This document shows positions 21,284 to 31,785 of a stretch of DNA of 64,000 nucleotides, in pieces (within the stretch, counting starts at the first letter, position 1; every line of letters starts with the position of its first letter). The notes beneath the pieces are model-generated. The model saw only the letters and a program-made list of their open reading frames with translations, did no database searches and was not told where the DNA came from. The stretch covers positions 62,001 to 126,000 of the forward strand of contig JAZKJV010010120.1 of NCBI GenBank assembly GCA_037367405.1. Direction: 5' to 3'. Made by a program: the position numbers and the translations under genes. This DNA is from Ottelia alismoides. Its lineage: Eukaryota > Streptophyta > Magnoliopsida > Alismatales > Hydrocharitaceae.

Positions 21284-22870
21284 TCTCTGAGTTACATTCA
21301 ACAAAGATCAAAAAGTCATTAACAAACTAAATATTAGTAATATGGGCTTCCATCCCTGATCTCAGGAATCCCTTACATTTGCCAACATTGAGTCGATAAT
21401 CGAAAGCGACTGTATAAATAGCATGGGAGGTATTGGCTCCCCTTGGCTACCACCGCCTTCCAATTTAATGAACTCCACAGAAGGGCCATTGATGTTAAAA
21501 GAAATGCGAGTTATTTTGAGTTAGCCTTGAATCTAGTTTGTGAACATATCATGTAAACCAGAGGCTCCAAGGGTGCATAGAATGAACGACCACCTCAAGG
21601 TGTCGAATGGTTTTCAAAAGTTGATTTTCAAAATCCTTAGTCTTTGATTGAGCCCAACAGCTAAGGATAGGTGAGGTGACAATAAAAGCATCCTCGGCCG
21701 AACGACCCTTGATAAACCATTGAGTGGGTGGAATGTCATATCGCAAAGAGCTTGCCCAACGATTGGCAAGAAGTTTTGATACAATGCGAATATGTAGGTA
21801 ATCAAACTGATTGGCCTATAGTTTCTGATGAGCGCATTATTTAGATGTCTGAAGTCTCGTGTGTCAAAGGAAGGAGAGTGCATGTTGGCCAACAAGCTCA
21901 TGAGATTGTTTTTCAGACCGGGCCAAAAGGTTTTTTATGAATTCAATGTTAATACCATCAGGGCTAGGAGCTTGTTATTTTTGAATTGGCGAATGGTTGA
22001 TTCCATATCTTCAACTGAAAAGGGAGAGTAAGTATATCGGGATCCAAGGAAGCCGTCATCAGGTTCACAGGAAATATATTGTAAACTTGAATCATCATGT
22101 GGATCTCGAAAGAGATCCTCGTAGAAGGAGGAGATAATCGGAATTAATCAGACCATTGAAGTCTTGAAAAGAGTTACCCCCAATCAACACTTCCATCTAG
22201 TAAAATCTTCTCTTTTGAGGCCTTCCAGAGTCTAGTATAGATCTTAAAGATGGGCACCACCTTCAATGAATGAATGATGACAAAACCATATTCATGGACT
22301 TTTCCTTTTCCACAATAAGTTATTCGAGAGATTGGATTTCTTTAGATGAGTCTGAGGAGTTCTATCTACTCCACATTTTGATCAAAATTTGTCTTTGTGG
22401 CCCAGGAATGGAAGGCGTTATCAGAGCAAAGAGGCTCCCTCTGGAGCTTATAACAATATACTTGAAATTTTCCTTTGACAACGATTGATTTTCAATTCTA
22501 AAAATATAGTTCTTCCTTTTAAACGGGCCACAAGAAAGGAATAGAGATCTATGGTCAGAGAACATTTACAAAGTCCTGAGGGTTAAGAGTTCTCAGGTAC
22601 CCAATCCAAGTAATCCAGACGAAAAACCCCATGATTTAATGGACTGGTTAGCTACCCAATCCAAGTAATCCCAACCTTCTCCTATTACGGTAGGATGTAA
22701 TACCTGGGAGATTTAGATTAAGAATTCTCCTCAGGTTTCTCAACTGGTCTCGTTTATGGGGTCCATCAATCCACGTATATTCCAAGATAGAATGTTTGAA
22801 TCCATGAAAAAAAACAACTATATTCAGATAAGACCTGTTTGAAACCCTAAAAATGTTACAGTAAGCTTAA
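21284..22870 (-). pseudogene. LINE endonuclease-RT remnant
   Basis: Degenerate coding sequence of the minus-strand LINE. The endonuclease end (SDHRSLFLSCGPFKRKNYIF) is at 22362-22565. The RT fingers/palm region, with the NYRPISLI motif typical of L1 reverse transcriptases, is at 21614-21901. The following FIKGR...DAF block lies in another frame at 21549-21746. Frames are broken by several indels. Confidence 0.72.
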
Positions 22871-22893
22871 GTTCCCATCCAGGAAATCGTTTT

Positions 22894-23217
22894 GTGTCGC
22901 GGAACTATCAAAACCAAATTCGGGGAAAAAAATCCACTACGTTTCTGATTCTAATTGTCGAAGTAGGGGAGAATAATTATTTTAGATTGGAAAGAAGTAG
23001 AGAGGGAGATCGAGACGCCAAACCTTTTCCCTTGTCCATAACAGTGGGGAGGGCTGACAGCCATTGGTACAACTTCAGATTCCAGCTCTCGAAGCACGAG
23101 AGTGGTGTCACAACTTTGGTGAAGTGGCTAAGCTTTCCGTATCGGATCACCGATGGATTGATCGTTTTCACGGAAACCCATTGGGTCTGTTTGATTACTC
23201 GGTTGGACTGTGATTAG
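22894..23217 (+). CDS. Unrecognised open frame
   Basis: A 107-codon frame (MSRNYQNQIRGKKS... to ...RLDCD) upstream of the LINE's endonuclease end, on the opposite strand. I recognise no family. It has a mixed, non-repetitive composition (ENNYFRLERSREGD, then HWYNFRFQL), so it may be a fragment of a LINE ORF1-like or host protein, or chance. Confidence 0.2.
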   Translation: MSRNYQNQIRGKKSTTFLILIVEVGENNYFRLERSREGDRDAKPFPLSITVGRADSHWYNFRFQLSKHESGVTTLVKWLSFPYRITDGLIVFTETHWVCLITRLDCD

Positions 23218-23361
23218 TAGCTGTTTGGAGGGTTGGAATGGTCGAAATGATAATTGTGATGTGATGCGACATTAATTATGTGTTATATTTTTTTAATGAT
23301 TAAGAAATTGTAGAGCCTATACAAGTAATTCCAACCTTGTAATGCAGGGTTGGAGCAAGGG
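23218..23361. other. Short spacer, possible MITE half
   Basis: Contains gctgtttggagggttggaatgg. A roughly complementary ggaaaccaaacatgccc lies beyond the hAT at about 24236-24252. The hAT may have landed in a small MITE; support is weak. Confidence 0.3.
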
Positions 23362-24200
23362 TAGGGTGGAGCATGGGTCCGGACCGGCCCGACCCAGCCT
23401 GTCGCCCGGCCCGCACAAGCCCGACCCAAGCTCAAGCCCACTACCTAAATGGGCGGGCCTGGGCTGATTTATTGGCCCATTTATTAAGTCGGGCCGGGCT
23501 CGGGCTTACAAGTGCCCAACGGCCCCAACCCATTAGCCCACGGGCCGGCCCGACCTCAAGCCCACATCCAGGCTCGCCCGCCCGAAGGCCCGCGACCCTC
23601 CCCCTAACTCCCAACGCTGGCGACCCCCCCCCCCCCCAAGCCCTAATTTCATTTCCCCCTACGCGCCACTACCCTCCCTCCCATCCCACCCGACTCCCGA
23701 GTCCCCAACCCCTCGTGACCGCCTCTCCCTCACCTCTCCACGGCTCCAGCCTCCACCTCCTGCCACGCTCGGCCCGGCCGCTCCACCCTACTCGGCCTCC
23801 CCTCCACCTCCCCGCGAGCGGCTCCACTCTCCAGTCCACCCTCCAGGCGGCAGCCGCCTCTCCCTCCCCTCTCCCGTCTCCACTACATCCCCGCTTGGCC
23901 GCCCACCGCCCGCGCCAACCCCCCCACGCCTCCCCATCGCATCTCCCTCCCATGCGCCCGCGCGATCCCCTCTCCAGTCTCCACATCCCCTGCAGCGACC
24001 CAGGCCTGACCTTCTGCGAGATTCATCCATGGGCCGGCCCGACCCAGGCCCGACCCATCATAAGTCGGGCTAGGCTCGGGCTTGGGCCCAGCCTTCTAAA
24101 AAATAGCAGGCCTAGGCCCGGTCCATGGGCTCGATTTGGTAAATGGGCCTGGGTTGGGCTAGGCTGGGCCCGGCCCGAGCCCGGCCCATGCTCCACCCTA
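23362..24200. mobile_element. Non-autonomous hAT element, GC-rich (839 bp)
   Basis: Perfect 16-bp terminal inverted repeats, TAGGGTGGAGCATGGG at the left and its complement at the right, flanked by a perfect 8-bp duplication AGCAAGGG (23354-23361 and 24201-24208). TIRs starting TAGGG and an 8-bp TSD are standard for the hAT superfamily. The ends are packed with GGGC/GCCC words (gggccggcccgac types) that fold on each other; the middle is C-rich. No transposase is encoded, so it would need one in trans. Confidence 0.9.
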
Positions 24201-24340
24201 AGCAAGGGGTATGCCACGGTATCTCGAGGTACCCTGGAAACCAAACATGCCCAATATGCCAAGACTTCGTCGAAGGAGGGGGGCTACTTGTAAAATCAAA
24301 TCCAAGCTCAATTGACTACTTAGATGGAGTTGTGGGCTAT

Positions 24341-24548
24341 TATAACACACACCTTCAAATATAGTTCTACATCTAAAACTCACAAAGTATGAGAGTGGAT
24401 TATAAGTGGTGTGTATTTACTATTTAACAACTTAGACTTAAGCATTTTGGGTGGTTGTGAATGGGTCCATTTCGAGTTCGAGTCCAACAAGTTGTCAGGA
24501 TCAGTTTTCCTCGATAATGAAATGATGATCTAAGTCCAAGACGTTACA
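24341..24548 (+). repeat. TRIM solo LTR (208 bp)
   Basis: One LTR of the same TRIM family, plus orientation, starting TATAAC (consensus TGTAAC) and ending GACGTTACA. Flanks are GCTAT and ACTAT, a 5-bp duplication with one mismatch. No internal region or partner LTR is next to it, as expected after LTR-LTR recombination. More diverged than the other copies. Confidence 0.85.
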
Positions 24549-24749
24549 ACTATAGACTCAAATGTTTCAAGGGAGTATGGTTCCACTATGAGTTGGAATA
24601 AGGTGGGACTATGAGGTTGTAACGGGGCTATATAAAGAGGAGGTGGAGGCATTGCCTTTACACCATAGCAAGAGAGGAGGGGTGGTGAGAGAGCAAGGTA
24701 AATGAGAGAGTTGAACTCGTTTTTACTTTTTCAATGTTATTTCATTTTT
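24549..24749 (+). promoter_or_regulatory. Possible promoter ahead of transposase remnant
   Basis: A good TATA motif (gctatataaagagg, about 24626) lies about 125 bp before the first recognisable coding block of the transposase remnant. An acceptor-like tttttttag precedes that block. Weak evidence only. Confidence 0.3.
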
Positions 24750-25217
24750 TAGAAAATCCAAGATACATTCAACGATTGGAAAGCCACCATAAAAGCACGT
24801 TGGGATAGGTCTCAAGTCAACCTTGATGCAATACAAGTAGAATTCAAAAATGACTCCCGTGTTAATCCAAATCAATTGCAAAAGTTAATAGCATTATGGG
24901 AGACTTCAAATTCAAAGGTTAGTAGTTTTTCTATATTTCTTAAATATTATCCAACTAATATAAACTTTTTTAGGTCAAGGTCAAAATTAATCGAAAGAAT
25001 CGTTCTCAAAAGAGGATGAAACGTTATTCTGGCTCACTCTCTTTCGCAGACAAGAAGGAATATTTGGTAAGGTTTTAGATTTTATTATTTTATCATGATC
25101 TTAAAAAGGTCAAATAACTAAATTCAAAATTATTTTAGAAGAAGTTATCAAGAGAACCCACTGAGATGGCGTTGATGAAAAGTATTTATCGTAGATGCCA
25201 ATGGCACTCATCTTGAC
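24750..25217 (+). pseudogene. Plant transposase (Ptta/En/Spm-type) fragment, introns kept
   Basis: Three coding blocks in one order, each bounded by splice-like signals. Block 1 (about 24754-24918, to ...LWETSNSK) ends at AAG|GTTAG. Block 2 (24974-25066) reads VKVKINRKNRSQKRMKRYSG then SLSFADKKEYL. Block 3 (about 25139-25217) reads KKLSREPTEMALMKSIYRR and stops. The N(R)-x-SQ-K...SGS-SFA and REPT-ELF-like pattern matches plant transposases of the Transposase_24 / CACTA accessory type. Because introns are retained it is a DNA copy, not a processed one. Too short to be functional. Confidence 0.6.
25064..25197 (+). repeat. Direct repeat, copy 1 of transposase intron-exon 3
   Basis: Segment ttggtaaggttttagatttt through the REPTEMALMKSIYRR block. 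It is closely matched at about 28094-28228, 3.0 kb downstream in the same orientation. Confidence 0.9.
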
Positions 25218-25650
25218 CAGCTAGAGGTCAAAGTCATTCATGTCATTGAACTTCTAAATCGTTGACCATTTGGACTTAATTTTGGATTTTAACACATTAA
25301 TAATCTCTTGGTGAGTTGTTCTCAAGGCACCATATGAGTTGGAACACTCATTCTATGGAGAGTGGACTTTCGGGCAAGGTTGACTGAGGGGTGGTACGAA
25401 TCTTCGGACAAATACTAACTCTTTTCTACTTCCTTTCTATAGTTCAACTCGTATTATGATCCCTTATAATCTATTAGTTTCTATCCTATTTCAATAGCTT
25501 TTAGAGTATCAAATCTGTAGAGACAAAAGTAAGTCATGAGGTAGTTGCTAGGTCTTGTCCCTCTCAATTATGTGAACTTTCAAAAAGCATATTTGTTTGA
25601 TAAAACTTTTCCTGGTCCATAGTAGCCACACACATCCCTCTGACATCTAA

Positions 25651-26627
25651 TGTAACGTTTCGGGCTTAGGTCTCTGGTATGTTATCGAGGAAAACTGGTC
25701 CCGACAACTTGTTGGGTACGAGCCCAAATGGACCCGTTGGCAACCACCCAAAATGCTTAAGCCCAAGTTGTCAAGTAGTAATCTCCATCACTTATAACTC
25801 AAACTCTCACACTTTGTGAGTTTTAGATGCGCGACTATCTTTGGGGGTATGGGTGTTACAACCTCCCCTGCTTATATTCGCAACGTCCTCGTTGCGACAT
25901 GGTCCATCACTTATTCCAAGTGACAGTAGCGGCTACATGCTCCGGGTAGTCATTTCCTCCAATCTCTTTGTAGGGGTGGCTCCACCTCTCGGGTAGCCTT
26001 TTTCACTATCAGAGGGAAATTGGCTCTGATACTATTTGTAACGTCATGGGCTTAGGTCCCCAGTCCGTTATCGAGAAAAACTGATCCTGACAACTTGTTG
26101 GGTACGAGCCCAAATGGATCAGTTGACAACCACTCAAAATGCTTAAGTCCAAGTTGTCAAGTAGTAATCCTCACCACTTATAAACTACACCCACACTACG
26201 TGAGTTTTAGATGTGGCACTATGTTTGGGGGTACGTGTATTACAACCTCCCCCACTTATATTCACAACGTCCCCGTTGCGACATGACCCGTCACTTATTC
26301 CCAGTGACAGTAGCGGATGCACGCTCCGGGTAGCCATTTCCTCCTATCTCTTTGTAGGGGTGGCTCCATCCCTCGGGTAGCCCTTTCCACTATCAGAGGG
26401 AACCCGCTCTGATACCATTTGTAACATCCCGGGCTTAGGTACCCGGTCCGTTATCGAGGAAAACTGGCCCTGACAATTTGTTGGGTTCGTGTCCAAATGG
26501 ATCCGTTGACAACTACCCAAAATGCTTAAGTCCAAGTTGTCAAGTAGTAATCCCCATCACTTATAACCCACTATCACACTTTGTGAGTTTTAGATGTGGG
26601 ACTATCTTTGGGGGTATGAGTGTTACA
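25651..26627 (-). mobile_element. Tandem TRIM: three LTRs, two internal regions
   Basis: LTRs at 25651-25860, 26037-26244 and 26420-26627 alternate with two 175-bp internal regions. Each internal region carries a minus-strand PBS beside an LTR (one copy is mutated, ctctgatactat) and a purine tract at the other side. This is the usual product of unequal LTR recombination. The left flank is TCTAA (25646-25650); the immediate right flank (ACAAA) does not match it. Confidence 0.9.
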
Positions 26628-26694
26628 ACAAATAAAAGTAGCATTTCAATGGTTAATAAAATCCAATATAGGGTATAAATAACAATGATAGTGG

Positions 26695-27152
26695 AAAGTT
26701 ATGGGTTTATAAGTGTCGGGGCCAGTTTTCCTCGATAACGGACCGGGGACCTAAGCCCGGGACGTTACAAATGATATCAGAGTCAATTTCCCTCTGATAG
26801 CGGAAAGGGCTAACCGAGAGATGGAGCCATCCCTACAAAGAGATAGGAGGAAATGGTTATCCGGTGCGTGCAGCCGCCACTGTCACTGGGAATAAGTGAT
26901 GGGCCATGTCGCAACAGGGACATTGCAATATAAGTGGAGGAGGTTGTAACACCCATACCCCCAAATATAATACCACATCTAAAACTCACGAAGAGTGAGT
27001 GTGGTTTATAAGTGGTGGGGACTACTACTTGACAACTTGGGCTTAAGTATTTTGGCTGGTTGTCAATGGATCCATTGGAGCTCGAGCCCAACAAGTTGTT
27101 AGGACTAATTTTCCTCGATAACGGACCGGGGACCTAAGCCCGGGACGTTACA
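26695..27152 (+). mobile_element. Inverted TRIM copy with truncated 5' LTR
   Basis: The same family in the opposite orientation. It starts with a truncated, internally deleted LTR (about 26695-26769) ending GACGTTACA, then a degenerate PBS (TGATATCAGAG), the internal region, a purine-rich tract (gtggaggagg), and a full 208-bp LTR (26945-27152). It is followed by TCTAA (27153-27157), the same five bases that flank the left edge of the tandem TRIM at 25646-25650. Confidence 0.88.
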
Positions 27153-27157
27153 TCTAA

Positions 27158-28090
27158 GCTTGAGGGTTAACCTTCCCCTTAAATGGGTCCATGATATGTG
27201 GCACCATATCCTTCTTGCTTCTAACAAATCCGAAAATTTGATAACAAGTTGTTGTGTGTAATGGAAGAAGGGGTGTATATTAAACAAATAGATAAGCAAG
27301 CACGAAAAAATTATGACCAAAGATGTAGAGGTTTACTCATAACTGGACTACATCCTCTATAGATGTGATGTTACTCCTTTTTGAAGGTAGAAGAATGGTA
27401 ATACAAAAGAGGATATAAACTCTAACCCTAGAGGAGTTTATACAATACTCCCATAGAAATAACTTTGCAAAACCAACTTAAACATTTCAACGCCTCGTTA
27501 TTTGTTCGTATTAGTTTCCAATTAGTCTTTTCGACATCTTAATTTGGATTGGAGTTGATTCACTCATGTTAATCGATACGCTAAAGTTAGATCGAGTTTG
27601 TATAATGAGATTTGTAGTTTAAGTAGGGGAGTTACCATAATTCGTAAATACTTCAAATATATTTGAAAGTTTTTAAGAGAATATGTAATGAGCATGTTCA
27701 TGGAAGTTGACAACATGAATAAATACTTCTGGACTAGGGGGATGTTGAATAGAAAATATTAATCCTAATTAAGTTCCAACCAATGTTAATCCTAAAGTCT
27801 AAGCATTAGTTCGACACTTGGAATTCCTACACCAAGTATTACAAATAAAAACTTTGTATTAGAAAGTAAATGATTTATAAAAACAAATAAATAATCGACC
27901 CTTTGATATCTCAATCCACAACTTGTTAATGCAAGAATGTTGCCGTTCAAGAAGAAAATTCATATCTTCAAAGATCCTACCTAACATATCCATATTGGAT
28001 AGTTGACGTAGTGACATCCGCATTAATTTTTGTCCACCGACATAATTAAGATTATAATAAGATGCACTCATGTATCCATCCTAATATAAT
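27158..28090. other. Non-genic
   Basis: No supportable gene. A minus-strand open frame at 27859-28071 has no recognised motif. AT-rich overall. Confidence 0.45.
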
Positions 28091-28093
28091 AAG

Positions 28094-28228
28094 ATTTGGT
28101 AAGGTTTTAGATTTTATTATTTTCTCATGATCTTAAAAAGGCCAAATAACTAAATTCAAAATTGTTTTAGAAGTTATCAAGAGAATCCACTGAGATGGAG
28201 CTGATGAAAAGTATTTATTGTAGATGTG
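28094..28228 (+). repeat. Direct repeat, copy 2 of transposase intron-exon 3
   Basis: Close match to 25064-25197, including the intron text and the frame around AAGTTATCAAGAGAA. A few substitutions and a small deletion are visible. A shorter echo (agaagttatcaagagaacac) recurs at about 28278. Confidence 0.88.
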
Positions 28229-28230
28229 AA

Positions 28231-29483
28231 TTATTGGTTAGATTGTTACAATTTCACTTATATTATTATCACTGGTTAGAAGTTATCAAGAGAACACACT
28301 GATATAACTATATATACTTATATTACTATTAATATCACTTATATTATTAAAAGTACCTAAAATATCTAAAAACCCTTAAAAAAGGGACGGTTCTTTAGGG
28401 TATTTTAAATTTTCATATATTTATTATATATAGTATCTATATTATTTATATTATCTATATATAATTATATACATATATTCCTTTATACATATATTTATTA
28501 AAAAGAAAAATAAAAAAAGCAAAAAATATAAAAAGAGAGAAAATAAAAATTGTAAAATTAAAAACAAAAAATATAAATTAAATATCCATAAAAACTATAA
28601 ATAATTAAAAATCCCAAAAATCCCTATAAAATACAAAAATATTTATTGATTTCTTTGTCATTTTTTGTGGCTAGCCTCGTTGCTCCTTGGTGATTCAACC
28701 CCTACATTTGCATATTATACATATCATTTTATGGGGTGTAATAAATTTTAGCTCACCATTCTTCATTGCTTGAGCCTTATTGTGGGTTAATTGTTCATTG
28801 CAACACTGGGATTGAGGATATCAGAGAGACGAGAGAGCGGTCGACGCAGCAATTGCCGGACCTGACTTGTCGGGCACCGACCCTCAAAGATCGGATGATA
28901 GGATCCCTCCTCGATCATAATTGCTCTCAACTAGTTACAATCTTTTTTCTCCTAAACAAACACTAAATGTAAGGATATAAGTATAATTCAACCATCTTCC
29001 TCCTTCAGCATTCCTTCCTTCCCCAAGCAACCCCTGACCTCCTCGCCACATGTCCCCACCTCTTTCCTTTCCCCTCAAAAAATATCAAATTCTACATTCC
29101 TTCAAGTTTAATTCGGTAAAAAATCTAATTTGGATTTGATTCGTAATAAATAAACGGAATCAAATAGGTTTAGTCTCATTTATATAAATGAATTGAACTT
29201 GAAAATAATAGGTTCACTTATGTTCAATTCATTAAAAAATCGATACACTACATATCTATGGAGGCGGACTATTTCTTCATTGTCCTTCTTTTATATGCTA
29301 GAATAGATATATATAGTTGAAGGATAACTTCTAATAAGGAAATGGAAGGGTGAGTTTGCTCTAAATAAACCTGCATACACTTTCATCCCATCATTATTGT
29401 CTAAAAACATGTCCATTTCACTAATTGATCCTAAAGTGCTCGTTATAAAGCTCTTATAATTCAAATAACGCTAGTAATAGTTT
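28231..29483. other. AT-rich non-genic DNA
   Basis: Strongly AT-rich (28380-28640 is almost only A/T with short ATATTT words). No coding signal seen. A small open frame at 28766-28966 has no recognised motif. Confidence 0.5.
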
Positions 29484-29872
29484 GTTATTAAATGTGATGC
29501 AACAGATGTATATATCCTCGATAGTCGTGAAGAAGAAACGGTGATAGTTACAACTTATGAAGTGACAAACAAGTCATTAGAAGATTATGCTAGTAGTGGC
29601 CGGTAATGAGATCATCTAGGGAGGTATGGGAGTAGAGCACTTAGCACAAAGAGTGGTCATATACAAGTACAATTTAATGTTATTAATCGTGATGCAGTTG
29701 GTGTACATTCCTCGGAAGTCATTAAGAAGAAATGGTGTAGTTACTACCTAGGTGACAATAGCAAGTCATTAGAAGATTATGCTAGTAGTGGTTGGCAATG
29801 AGATCATTCATGGAGGTATGACAATAGTGCACTCAGTAGAAAGATTGGTCATAGTAAGTATATATTTGATTA
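29484..29872. repeat. 195-bp imperfect tandem duplication
   Basis: Two adjacent units start at gttatta (29484 and 29679). The shared core aagtcattagaagattatgc is at about 29570 and 29764. Units are clearly diverged, with several small indels. I cannot assign the unit to a known element. Confidence 0.85.
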
Positions 29873-30959
29873 GTATAGTGAAATGTTGAGATCATGAGAA
29901 ACGTGATTCTGAACAAAAATGTCAAGGTAACGCAAGGTTTGCCATTTCTGACAAGTTGGATTACACATGTCTGTGATAATTTGGCTCTTTTTTTTCAAAC
30001 AGGAAAATTAAGATTTCATCAACTTTTAGGTTATCAGTGGGTATTACGATGTAGCCAAAGGTATGTGTACCTAGTGACAAAATTCATATCAAAGGATACA
30101 TCATTATTTGTGGAGTCCTTCAGTAATAAGAGCAACTTCACCTCACAATAACAACAGATGAAGAATACTCTCACCTAAGAGAGGCTTATAAAATCTCTCC
30201 ATGCAAAAAAGAAATTGGAGAAGATACAAAATGCAGAACGGAAGGAGATAAGGTATCTTGTTAATACTACAATACAATTGTTGTAGCGGATAAGACTCTT
30301 CCAGAATTAATCACCCTTGATAATTTGATCAAGGTATCAAAGAAACTCCAGGAAAGTTACAAGTCTTTGATGGCTCCCAAACACCGGATGTTAGGGTATG
30401 GGTGGATCGGATTGTATGACAAAGATAGTTGCAATCGCAAAATTCTAAAAAACAAGCACAAAGTATGCAACTTTAAATCATAGGATAAGCAATTAATCAC
30501 AAGCGCACAAGCATTTAACATGGAAACCCTCCTGTATAAAAGCCACGATCATGGTCTCTCAAATTGAGCTTTCATCCTGTCCCACACAGGTCTGTCACTG
30601 TACTGAGTTGCTTACATGAGTAACCCAAACTGTATTACAACTATAAGTTGCTTACGCAATCAACGCAGCAGTATTACAATTAAAAAATCCTACTAACCTC
30701 AATATCAGATATAAATATGCAATGAAGAATATGAAGGAAAATTAAAATGATCTTTATAGAGCAAGGATCGGAATCCTAAGAAGAATCACAAAACACTAGA
30801 GTTGTCGGACTGAAGTGCACAATAGAAAGCAACTCTTTGAACATTCTCCCACAAAGCATAGAATGGAGAATGAATAGAATGAGAGATGATTCTAGTTGGT
30901 GTATATTGCAGAATGGGATATATGGTCCTATTTAACCTTCTTGAAATACAAAATGATCT
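29873..30959. other. Non-genic; possible LTR fragment
   Basis: No gene supported. From tgttagggtatgggtgg at about 30390 the composition changes and runs into the GATCGATC-rich stretch. This could be the start of an old LTR, but I found no matching partner or PBS. Confidence 0.3.
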
Positions 30960-31240
30960 ATCGGGATATTTAGATGATCGATGAGATAGATTTTGATGAT
31001 CGATCAATATCAGAAGTTGATCGATCAATGATCAAAATTGATCGATCATTATATAGTCATTAAAATTCAAAACTTGATCGATCATAAAACAAGGACTAAT
31101 CGATTAGGTGTAATCGATCGAATTGGTCAGTCAAGGCAAATTGACCAATTAGGATTGATCGATCATGCAAAGGTGCTAGTCGATCAGACATGATTAATCA
31201 GTGTAGGAAGGTCAATCGATCATCTTGACAAGTTGACTTG
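30960..31240. repeat. Clustered GATCGATCA motifs
   Basis: About ten irregularly spaced variants of (T)GATCGATCA and AATCGATC, with interspersed TTGACCAATT words. Spacing is uneven and spacers are not unique, so it is not an ordered array. Such motifs are common in long plant LTRs; the parent element is not identifiable here. Confidence 0.6.
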
Positions 31241-31785
31241 AAAGTCAAGGTCAAATGCAAATGTCTTTATATGCAAGATGCATGATGCTTGAGGACTTTT
31301 AGAATCTACAACAATTAAAGAAATAAACGGCTCAATAAAAGAAAATACTATATCTTCTTGTTGTACTTGAGTTCCTTAATCTTGACCTCTTGTGAGATTC
31401 TTAACTTCTTCTTCACTGAAACTTAAATTCTTCGGACTTTAGTTGGAACAATAGTTTTCCTGCTCTTGACCTAGCTTCATGCTAACTACATAAGTTTTAT
31501 CTATCTGCACAATTTTTATTATCATCAAAAGATGCATGCTCATGCATGAACTTACATTCTAAATCTCTAAAATTGGTAAATAATCAAGAAGATGTTATGT
31601 AAGTGCACTTGAGAACAAGATCAAGAAAAGAGAATGTCTCTTCAAGGAGGAGATTGAAGTCTTGATCTTGAGTTTTCTTCTATCTTCTTATGATCATATT
31701 ATGGTGAAGTTATTATATGACAAGGAGATTGTCAAGTTGGATGAGATGATTGTTTGATTTTTTATGAATAAATCTTAACGAAGTC
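31241..31785. other. Non-genic
   Basis: AT-rich, no supportable gene. A purine-rich tcaaggaggagattgaagtc near 31643 resembles a Copia purine tract but lacks a following LTR that I can pair. Confidence 0.35.

Larger units (their letters stand above)
8650..22870 (-). mobile_element. L1-type LINE remnant, host of nested insertions
   Basis: The original LINE reads on the minus strand and survives in three blocks: about 22870-21284, 20684-19632 and 9260-8650. Visible parts in order are an endonuclease-like SDHRSLFLS segment (22362-22565), then RT motifs NYRPISLIT and FIKGRSAEDAF in shifted frames (21549-21901). Next come YLGFPLS and RGWKANI (20294-20536), then the C-terminal zf-RVT region (YFMWLLAHNKL, about 19650-19750; CSLC just before the break). 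The zf-RVT domain continues across Copia-B: EACEDYEHLYEGSC lies at about 9221-9262 in the left block. Many stops and frameshifts make it long dead. Outer ends are approximate. Confidence 0.8.

Noticed and set aside
23373..24293. A 306-codon proline/arginine-rich open frame
   Set aside because: It lies almost wholly inside the GC-rich hAT element and is composition-driven; frames are also open on the other strand.
30960..31240. Possible CRISPR-like array
   Set aside because: Spacing is irregular, spacers are not unique, and the genome is a plant nucleus.
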